The position numbers and the translations under genes are program-made. A stretch of 64,000 bases of DNA from the NCBI GenBank assembly GCA_947475735.1, contig CANJLQ010000009.1, positions 121,788 to 185,787 of the forward strand. Direction: 5' to 3'. Positions 47,970 through 54,939 of this stretch are shown here, one piece after another; within the stretch, counting starts at the first letter, position 1; the number at the start of each line of letters is the position of its first letter. The notes under the pieces are model-generated. The model was not told the origin of the DNA. It worked only from the letters and a program-made list of their open reading frames with translations, and made no database searches. Source of the stretch: Caulobacteraceae bacterium (lineage in GTDB: Bacteria; Pseudomonadota; Alphaproteobacteria; Caulobacterales; Caulobacteraceae).

Positions 47970-49280
47970 CTAGAACTGGGCCACGAGGGTCGCCGTCAGG
48001 CGATTGACGTCGAATTCCGAACCGGCCGCCAGACCTCCCGAGGTCTGTTCGAAGTGGCTGGCCGCGACGCTGATCCCGAGGTTGCGATTCAGCAAATAGG
48101 TCCCACCGACCGAGACCTGGAAGCGGTCGTCGTCGCGATCGATCCCCTCGTATTCGTCACGAGACAGCGAGGCATCGACGTTCACGAGGATATTGCGTCG
48201 GAGCTCGTGGTCGATGCGAAGTCCGGCGGACGAGGACAGATAGCCCCCGGAGCCGACGATGCCCGAATCCTCGATCGTGCGAGACCCGTAGCCGGTGACG
48301 GTGGTCAGCTGCGTCGGGAACCACTCCAGCTGGGCGCGCGCGCCGAAGCCGTCGATCTGATCGTAGGCGGCGGCGTCGAACTCCTGGCTGATGTAGCCGA
48401 CGGCGATCTCGCCGCGGGCGACGGCGCCGACCTCGAAGTTCGCCCCGGCCAGAAGCTCATAGCCATCGGAGTCGCGCGCCGGCAGCAAGCCCGAGACAGC
48501 GGTGTCATAGTCGCGTTTGTTGGTCGCCGCCTGAACGAACAGGGCGGTGTCGGGGCTGAGCGCCACGTCGGCCCGGCCGGTCAGGCTGGTGATGGTGCGG
48601 TCGCGATTGTCCTGGTCGACGATCGTGCCACCCAGGGTGACGGCGTCCTGGTAGTCGAACTCGCGAACGTCGCCCCGCCCGGACAGCTTCACCCGTCCGC
48701 TGGTCCGCGACGCGGCGAAGAAGGCCGACGCGAGATCGTAGCTGATCGGCTCGCGCGTCGAGGCGGGAGCGTTGGACGAGGTGCGCGGCTCGGTGATCGA
48801 CGCGTAGTCGTAGCCGGCGTTGAGGTTGGCGGCGCGCGAGATGTCCAGGCGGCCAGACGCCCCCACGCCCCAATCCTCGAAATTCTCGGCGTCAAAATCC
48901 TGATAGCGGCTGATGTTGGCCCGGGCGTAGGCGCTCAGCGCGTGGCGCGACCAGCCCGATGCGATCTGCACTTCCGGCTTCAGTCGCACGATCCAGTCGC
49001 TGTCCGCGCCCGTGGCGACCGCGAAGACGTTGTCGTTGTTCTCGGCGTCGATCTGCAGCGTCGGAAACACCGCGAAGGTGCCCAGCGACAACCCCAGCGC
49101 CTCATATTCGGGGCGCCCGCGTTCGCGCACGGAGACGCCGCGGTCGCGGGCGAACAGGTCGGCGGACTGCCCCTGGGCAGTCCCGATCGCGCCCGAGGCC
49201 GTCTGGGCCTGCGCCGCATTGGTCGTGGCGCAGGCGATCAACGATACTACCAGAGCGAGTCGTGTCGAGTTTTTCGGCAT
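47970..49280 (-). CDS. outer-membrane beta-barrel protein (BBP2-like)
   Basis: A 436-residue protein with leader MPKNSTRLALVVSLIACATT ending NAAQAQ. It contains alternating strands through to a terminal aromatic (TATLVAQF), the outer-membrane barrel C-terminus. Repeating GY...ISQEFDAA and SRY..DAENFED strands match the outer-membrane beta-barrel family found in exopolysaccharide loci. Directly upstream of the tyrosine kinase (33 bases), it may be the outer-membrane partner or an accessory pore. Confidence 0.78.
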   Translation of the reverse strand: MPKNSTRLALVVSLIACATTNAAQAQTASGAIGTAQGQSADLFARDRGVSVRERGRPEYEALGLSLGTFAVFPTLQIDAENNDNVFAVATGADSDWIVRLKPEVQIASGWSRHALSAYARANISRYQDFDAENFEDWGVGASGRLDISRAANLNAGYDYASITEPRTSSNAPASTREPISYDLASAFFAASRTSGRVKLSGRGDVREFDYQDAVTLGGTIVDQDNRDRTITSLTGRADVALSPDTALFVQAATNKRDYDTAVSGLLPARDSDGYELLAGANFEVGAVARGEIAVGYISQEFDAAAYDQIDGFGARAQLEWFPTQLTTVTGYGSRTIEDSGIVGSGGYLSSSAGLRIDHELRRNILVNVDASLSRDEYEGIDRDDDRFQVSVGGTYLLNRNLGISVAASHFEQTSGGLAAGSEFDVNRLTATLVAQF

Positions 49281-49336
49281 GGTTCCCCCTGGCCCCAGAG
49301 GAGCTCAGCATCCGACAAAAAATAAGCGTGGTGGCC

Positions 49337-49816
49337 TCAGGTCGCGGGACGATAGTCCGATCCGCCGCCACCGCCGCCGCCGGCCGAGCCGGGCGCGCCC
49401 ACGGGAGCGCCACCGGACACGCCGCCACCCGATGCAGGCGCGCCACCGGGAGCGCCGACACTGGCCTGGACGCTCGCCGCGGCTTGAGAGCCGGCGGCCG
49501 TCAGCTGGCCCGAGGCCCGCAGATTGGCAGTGGCGTTGGTGATCGCCTGAAGCCCGACGGCCGGGCTGATGCCGTTGGCGGCCAGAGCCGCGCCGATGGC
49601 GGCCTCAATGAACTCGGCCGCGGCGTCGCCGGACAGGCCCGCGGCGGCTGCGTCGGCCTGGGCCTGAAGGATGGTGTCCTGGACCAGCGTCGTCGCGGCG
49701 GCGACGTCGTCCTGGACGACCACGACAGCGGCCGAGACCGCGAACGGGACAGCCGTCAGAGCCAGTCCGGCCAGCGCACCATTGCACGCCAGAGCGATAA
49801 GTTTGGTCTTGAACAT
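49337..49816 (-). CDS. exported Ala/Gly-rich protein with CtrA-box promoter
   Basis: A 159-residue protein with leader MFKTKLIALACNGALAGLAL to VSAAV. The mature part is Ala-rich (LVQDTILQAQADAAAAGLSG), then ends in Gly/Ala/Pro low complexity (APGSAGGGGGGGSDYRPAT). It resembles small adhesin-like or matrix proteins in composition only. A CtrA box lies 26 bases before the start, implying cell-cycle timing. It sits 56 bases upstream of the barrel gene. Confidence 0.7.
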   Translation of the reverse strand: MFKTKLIALACNGALAGLALTAVPFAVSAAVVVVQDDVAAATTLVQDTILQAQADAAAAGLSGDAAAEFIEAAIGAALAANGISPAVGLQAITNATANLRASGQLTAAGSQAAASVQASVGAPGGAPASGGGVSGGAPVGAPGSAGGGGGGGSDYRPAT

Positions 49817-49841
49817 GACGGTCTCCCCATTCAGTGGCCGC

Positions 49842-49857
49842 TTAATACACGCTTAAC
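49842..49857 (-). promoter_or_regulatory. CtrA box (TTAA-N7-TTAAC)
   Basis: The + strand has ttaa-tacacgc-ttaac, a perfect match to the CtrA full-site consensus. It lies 26 bases before the ATG of the Ala-rich exported protein, in promoter position, and could drive the block of minus-strand polysaccharide genes that follows (49816 down to 42674). Confidence 0.65.
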
Positions 49858-49968
49858 GCCTCGATTAGAATACAGCGGTACCTCAAATCGATGACATCGT
49901 GCGCGGAAGGGCTGTGACGTGGCCGATCTGCAACCTTTCGCGTCTGGGGAGCGTACGACCGCGCCGGA

Positions 49969-50505
49969 TCAGGGCCTGCCGGAGAGCGTCAGATCGATCG
50001 CCCAGCGCCCGGCCGGATCGACGACGTCGGCGCGAACGTCCTGGATCAGCCGGGGTCGGGTCTCGGCGGTCATGGAAAGCTCCGACAGCGCCTGACGTCG
50101 GATTTCGGGGGTCAGCCGACCCCACATGCCGAACGCGAACCGCAGTCGCCAGGCTGTGATCTCCGGGCCATAAGGTGCCGCGACATAGCTTTTGTCCAAA
50201 GCCTCCCGGGTGCCCTCGATGTCGCCCTCTTCCGACGCGACCCAGGCCAGGCGCGCCCAGGCGGTGGCGTCGGTGGGGCGTTCGGACAGCGTCTTCAGGG
50301 TCTGACGGCGAACCTCGGCCAGGTCGACGGGGACGGCCGCAGCCGCCTTCACCGCGCGCGCCTCGCTGACGGCCAGCGACGGCGGGACGTCGAAGGACCA
50401 CTCACCGGGCCACGTCAGCGGCACGGCCATCGCCAGGCCGCCGCCGACGCCGACGGCCCCCAGGGCGACGGCCAGTCCCATATGGACGCGTTTGGACCTC
50501 GGCAT
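49969..50505 (-). CDS. membrane-anchored TPR-like protein
   Basis: A 178-residue protein. I start at ATG 50505 (MPRSKRVHMGLAVALGAVGV), 8 bases after a gggggaag site; an upstream GTG is weaker. A single membrane helix (GLAVALGAVGVGGGLAMAV) is followed by helical TPR-like repeats (ATAWARLAWVASEEGDIEGT, REALDKSYVAAPYGPEITAW). It lies 37 bases after the BTLCP gene. It probably sits in the export complex as a scaffold; this is inference. Confidence 0.65.
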   Translation of the reverse strand: MPRSKRVHMGLAVALGAVGVGGGLAMAVPLTWPGEWSFDVPPSLAVSEARAVKAAAAVPVDLAEVRRQTLKTLSERPTDATAWARLAWVASEEGDIEGTREALDKSYVAAPYGPEITAWRLRFAFGMWGRLTPEIRRQALSELSMTAETRPRLIQDVRADVVDPAGRWAIDLTLSGRP

Positions 50506-50541
50506 CGACGTCGCTTCCCCCGGCACGGCGAGAGCGTGGGA

Positions 50542-51558
50542 CTAGAGCGCGACGCTGACCCAGTCAAACGACCGACCGGGCGCCTGCCGCTCGCGCCAGC
50601 GATAGTTCACCCGATCCCAGCGCGAGATCCAGGGCGACAGGCTGTCGAGCACATATTCGCCTCGATCCGACGCCAGCAGCAGCACCGCATGGCTCTCGCC
50701 CCAGGGGGTCTCGACGATGGCGATCGACAGGGCCTCGGCGGGCACGCCCGAGGCGATCAGGTCGGCGCGCTTGGCCAGGACATAGTCTTCGCAGTCGCCC
50801 TGGGCCTGCTTTCCGGTCGGCGCGGTCCAGTGATCCTCCCGACCGTACAGAGACGCGTCCGAGGCGCGCCGGATGTCCCGGTTCAGGCGGCGGTTGACCC
50901 CGTTCACCATGCGCCAGGCGTCGCGATCCAGCGAGAAGGGGGCAGGGGCCGGCGTGGCCGGGTCGGGCGCCGAGCTCGCGGAGGGGGCTTCCGAAACGAA
51001 TTCCCCGGCGGCGGCCGCATCCGCCGAAAGGGCCGCGCCGGCCACCTCGAGCGCCACGGTCCCGGCCGTCTCGGCGGAGACGGCCTCGACCGACGCGGCC
51101 TCGGCTGCGGAGGCCGCGGCTTCAGGGGGCGGGAGCCGGTCGGCCTCGATCTGGAGCCGGGTGACCCAGTCGATGGCCACGATGCGCGGTATCTGCAGGA
51201 CGAGCGGTGCGGGGTCCAGCGCGGAACGCGTGGCCGAGAGGGCGGCGGGCGGTGCGGCCGCCGGGGCGGCCGACCGCGAGACACCGCGCCGCGTCAGGGC
51301 CGCTTCCCAGAAGCGGCGGTTGGACACGGCGCGCAAGGTCGCGACATCCGGCGCTGCGCCCGCGACGGGGCATTGGGCGGGCGCGCGTTCGCACAGCTCC
51401 AGAAACCCCTCGGGTGCCGGGGCGAGCGCGCCCAGAGGCATCCCCGGCCCTGACGGCGGGGATCCTTCGGCCACGGCGCCCGACGCACCGCCCACGAGGG
51501 CGATGGTCGCCGCCAGGGCGGTCGCTGTGGTTCTCGATGGTCGCCGACTGCGGGCCAT
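50542..51558 (-). CDS. transglutaminase-like cysteine peptidase (BTLCP, LapG-like)
   Basis: A 338-residue exported protein with leader MARSRRPSRTTATALAATIA. The BTLCP domain shows the triad Cys in GKQAQGDCEDYVLAKRADL, His in PWGESHAVLLLA and Asp in YVLDSLSPW. An N-terminal FLELCERAPAQCPV block is also typical. The domain is interrupted by an Ala/Ser-rich linker of about 90 residues (around 115-205), not usual in LapG. LapG-type enzymes clip adhesins under c-di-GMP control. It heads the exopolysaccharide block, with the EAL gene some 20 kb away. Confidence 0.85.
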   Translation of the reverse strand: MARSRRPSRTTATALAATIALVGGASGAVAEGSPPSGPGMPLGALAPAPEGFLELCERAPAQCPVAGAAPDVATLRAVSNRRFWEAALTRRGVSRSAAPAAAPPAALSATRSALDPAPLVLQIPRIVAIDWVTRLQIEADRLPPPEAAASAAEAASVEAVSAETAGTVALEVAGAALSADAAAAGEFVSEAPSASSAPDPATPAPAPFSLDRDAWRMVNGVNRRLNRDIRRASDASLYGREDHWTAPTGKQAQGDCEDYVLAKRADLIASGVPAEALSIAIVETPWGESHAVLLLASDRGEYVLDSLSPWISRWDRVNYRWRERQAPGRSFDWVSVAL

Positions 51559-51678
51559 GACTGCTCCCCAAACTCGAGAGCATCCTGCACGCCAACCGCT
51601 AAGGTCGGTTCTACAGGCACGGTTGCCGGGAGCTTGCGAAGCAGGGTTTTCAGAGGGTTAAGGCCACGGTCGCTGCGC

Positions 51679-52155
51679 TCACACCGGCAGGGCTGCGCGC
51701 TTGACCACCGTGCGCATGGCCACGCTGGAAGACACCCGTGTGACGCCCGGAATGGTCGTCAGGGCGCGGGCATGGACCCGCTCCAGATCATCGACGTCAC
51801 GCACCACCAGCCGCAGCAGATAGTCCGACCCGCCGGTCATCAGATAGCACTCCACCACCTCCGGCACATTGGCGATGGCGGTCTCGAACGCCGTCAGGGC
51901 GCTCTCGGCCTGGGACGACAGGGTGACCGTCACGAACACGCTGATCGGAAGACCCACGGCCCGCTCGTTGATCACGGCGGCATAGCGGCTGATCACCCCG
52001 GCCCCCTCCAGCGCGCGCAGCCGTCTCAGGCAGGCGCTCTCCGACAGGGCCACCTGCCGGGCCAGGTCCGAGTTGGTCATCCGCCCGTCGACCTGAAGCA
52101 GGCGGAGCATCTTTCTGTCGGTGGCATCCAGGGTGACGGCGGAAACGGTCTTCAC
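51679..52155 (-). CDS. Lrp/AsnC family transcription regulator
   Basis: A 158-residue regulator starting at GTG 52155 after an aggag site 5 bases upstream; the longer frame reads into the ald promoter. The helix-turn-helix is DATDRKMLRLLQVDGRMTNS and DLARQVALSESACLRRLRAL. The RAM domain follows (FVTVTLSSQAESALTAFETA, YLMTGGSDYLLRLVV). It diverges from alanine dehydrogenase with a 127-base gap, so it most likely controls ald in response to alanine or leucine, as AldR does. Confidence 0.93.
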   Translation of the reverse strand: MKTVSAVTLDATDRKMLRLLQVDGRMTNSDLARQVALSESACLRRLRALEGAGVISRYAAVINERAVGLPISVFVTVTLSSQAESALTAFETAIANVPEVVECYLMTGGSDYLLRLVVRDVDDLERVHARALTTIPGVTRVSSSVAMRTVVKRAALPV

Positions 52156-52198
52156 GGGCGCTCCTGACGCAAGTTTCTGCGCATTTACAGCGATCACT

Positions 52199-52246
52199 CG
52201 CCGAAAAGAACAGGAACCTGCGATCCCTGCGGCGCTATTTTCGGCG
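52199..52246. promoter_or_regulatory. inverted repeat in the Lrp-ald promoter region
   Basis: Nine-base arms cgccgaaaa (52199-52207) and ttttcggcg (52238-52246) are exact reverse complements, 30 bases apart, in the shared gap. The spacing is one helical repeat set from the ald start. They are plausible operator sites for the divergent Lrp protein; this is inference from position. Confidence 0.45.
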
Positions 52247-52282
52247 CGCGGCAACAGCCCATCAAAGGGCGGAGGAAACCCC

Positions 52283-53401
<1,119 letters not shown>

Positions 53402-53438
53402 GGTTGCGGGGATCGGCGGCTCTGGCGATATCCCGCCC

Positions 53439-53840
53439 ATGTCCACCACCGACCCCATCGCCCCCTCGCTCGACGACTTCGCCCGCCTCGCGCGTCAGGC
53501 CTTCGACGCCCTGCCGGAACCGTTCAAGTCCGCGGCGGGCGAGGTCGTCATCCGCATCGACGACTTCGCCGACGAAGAGACCTTGGCGGGGTTCGGCATG
53601 GAGGATCCCTTCGAGCTGACGGGACTGTATTCCGGCCACCCGATCGGCGACCGCGACGCTCTGGGCCCCGCGCCGGAGCCCAGCCGCGTCTTCCTCTACC
53701 GCCGCCCGATCCTGGACGAGTGGTGCGAGCGCGGCGACGTGGGCCTGTACGAGATCATCTCCCACGTCCTCATCCACGAGATCGGCCACCACCTCGGCCT
53801 CGACGACGACGACATCGACGCCATCGAGGCGGAGGACTGA
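53439..53840 (+). CDS. metallopeptidase family protein (DUF1025, minimal zincin)
   Basis: A 133-residue protein with the zinc motif HEIGHHLGLDDD near residue 117 (His-Glu-x-x-His). The preceding FLYRRPILDEWCERGDVGLY and DALPEPFKSAAGEVVIRIDD are the family's N-terminal blocks. It has no signal peptide. Such short cytosolic zincins are widespread with unknown targets. It ends 10 bases before a large palindrome shared with the convergent Ku gene. Confidence 0.9.
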   Translation: MSTTDPIAPSLDDFARLARQAFDALPEPFKSAAGEVVIRIDDFADEETLAGFGMEDPFELTGLYSGHPIGDRDALGPAPEPSRVFLYRRPILDEWCERGDVGLYEIISHVLIHEIGHHLGLDDDDIDAIEAED

Positions 53841-53850
53841 CCATCCGTTT

Positions 53851-54005
53851 CCTTCTCCCCTTGCGGGAGAAGGTGGCCCGGAGGGCCGGATGAGGGGTAC
53901 GGAGAGACGGATCCGCTGATCGGTCGGGTCGCACATCGGTTAGACCGAGTGTCACCCCTCATCCATCAGCCTTCGGCTGCCACCTTCTCCCGCAAGGGGA
54001 GAAGG
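53851..54005. repeat. large inverted repeat between convergent genes
   Basis: Arms 53851-53877 and 53979-54005 match exactly over 27 bases as reverse complements (ccttctccccttgcgggaga and so on). Inner arms (tgaggggt/acccctca) extend the structure, and each outer arm is itself a hairpin (cttctccccttgcgggagaa). It lies between the convergent metallopeptidase and Ku genes, so it may be a bidirectional terminator. It is of the dispersed palindromic type. Confidence 0.88.
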
Positions 54006-54010
54006 AACCT

Positions 54011-54862
54011 CTACGCCGCCTTCTTCTTCGCCGGGGGCTTCTTGGCCGGCGCGGCCTTCTTCGCCGTAGCCTTCTTCGGCGCGGGGGCCGACGACCCCTT
54101 CAGGCTGTTCCGCAGCGCCGCCATCAGATCCACCACATTGGTGTCGTCCGGCTCGGGCGCCGAGACCAGGCCCTCGCCCTTGCGCTTGGCCTCGATCATC
54201 TCCTTCAGCGCCTCGTCGTAGCGGTCGCGGAATTTGGTCGGGTCAAAGTCGGCGTCCTTCTGGGCGATGATGCGGGCGGCGATCTCGACCATGTCGGTGT
54301 CGGCCTTCACCGTCGGGATGTCGTCGAAATAGTCCTCGGCGTCGCGCACCTCGTCGTGGGACCGCAGGGTATAGGCGACCAGCCCCTTGCCCCTCACCTC
54401 CAGCGCCACCTGCCGCTCCTTGCCGCGCAGGACCAGACAGCCGATCGCCACCTTGTTCTGGGTCTTCATCGCCTCGCGGATGACGGCGAAGGCCTCGACC
54501 CCCGCCCCCTTGTCCGGCACCACGAAATGGGGCGCGTCCCAGTACAGGCGGTCGATGTCGTCGGCGTCGACGAACTGGTCGATGGAGATGGTCTTGGTCG
54601 AGTCCAGCCGGACCTTGTCGAAGTCCGCCTCGTCGAACAGGACGTATTCGTCCTTGGACACCTCATAGCCCTTGACCAGGGCCGACCGCTCGACCGGCCC
54701 GGTGTCCGGATCGGTCGTCACCATGCGGATGCGGTTGTTGGTCTCGGGATTGATCAGGTGGAACGCGACGTCGTTGGCCCTGCTGGTCGCGGTGAACAGC
54801 GCGACCGGACAGGTCACGAGCGACAGCTTCAGATGGCCTTGCCAGGTCGGGCGCGTGGGCAT
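54011..54862 (-). CDS. ku: non-homologous end-joining protein Ku
   Basis: A 283-residue bacterial Ku that binds DNA ends as a homodimer ring and recruits a LigD-type ligase. MPTRPTWQGHLKLSLVTCPV, SRANDVAFHLINPETNNRIR, KGYEVSKDEYVLFDEADFDK and the IAIGCLVLRGKERQVALEVRG-like core all match the Ku78 fold. The C-terminal 30 residues form a Lys/Ala/Pro tail (APKKATAKKAAPAKKPPAKK) common in extended bacterial Ku, which binds DNA. No ligD is in the window. The start codon lies inside a hairpin arm (54854-54898), which could limit translation. Confidence 0.95.
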   Translation of the reverse strand: MPTRPTWQGHLKLSLVTCPVALFTATSRANDVAFHLINPETNNRIRMVTTDPDTGPVERSALVKGYEVSKDEYVLFDEADFDKVRLDSTKTISIDQFVDADDIDRLYWDAPHFVVPDKGAGVEAFAVIREAMKTQNKVAIGCLVLRGKERQVALEVRGKGLVAYTLRSHDEVRDAEDYFDDIPTVKADTDMVEIAARIIAQKDADFDPTKFRDRYDEALKEMIEAKRKGEGLVSAPEPDDTNVVDLMAALRNSLKGSSAPAPKKATAKKAAPAKKPPAKKKAA

Positions 54863-54898
54863 TGGGTGTCCTCCGGGTTCGGACTCCCAATGCCCACG
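54854..54898 (-). promoter_or_regulatory. hairpin occluding the Ku start codon and ribosome site
   Basis: Arms 54854-54866 (cgtgggcattggg) and 54886-54898 (cccaatgcccacg) are perfect 13-bp complements around a 19-base loop; a 4-bp inner stem (gtcc/ggac) is next. In the Ku mRNA the start codon AUG is within the 3' arm, and the GGAGGAC ribosome site is in the loop. Translation would need the stem to open. Basis: direct sequence reading; the regulatory effect is inferred. Confidence 0.7.
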
Positions 54899-54939
54899 GC
54901 CGCGCTTGGTTTCGTCAGGGGATCGCCCGCCTCGCGCGG

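Noticed and set aside
46902..49325. 807-residue plus-strand open frame
   Set aside because: Antisense to the tyrosine kinase and barrel genes; no recognisable domain.
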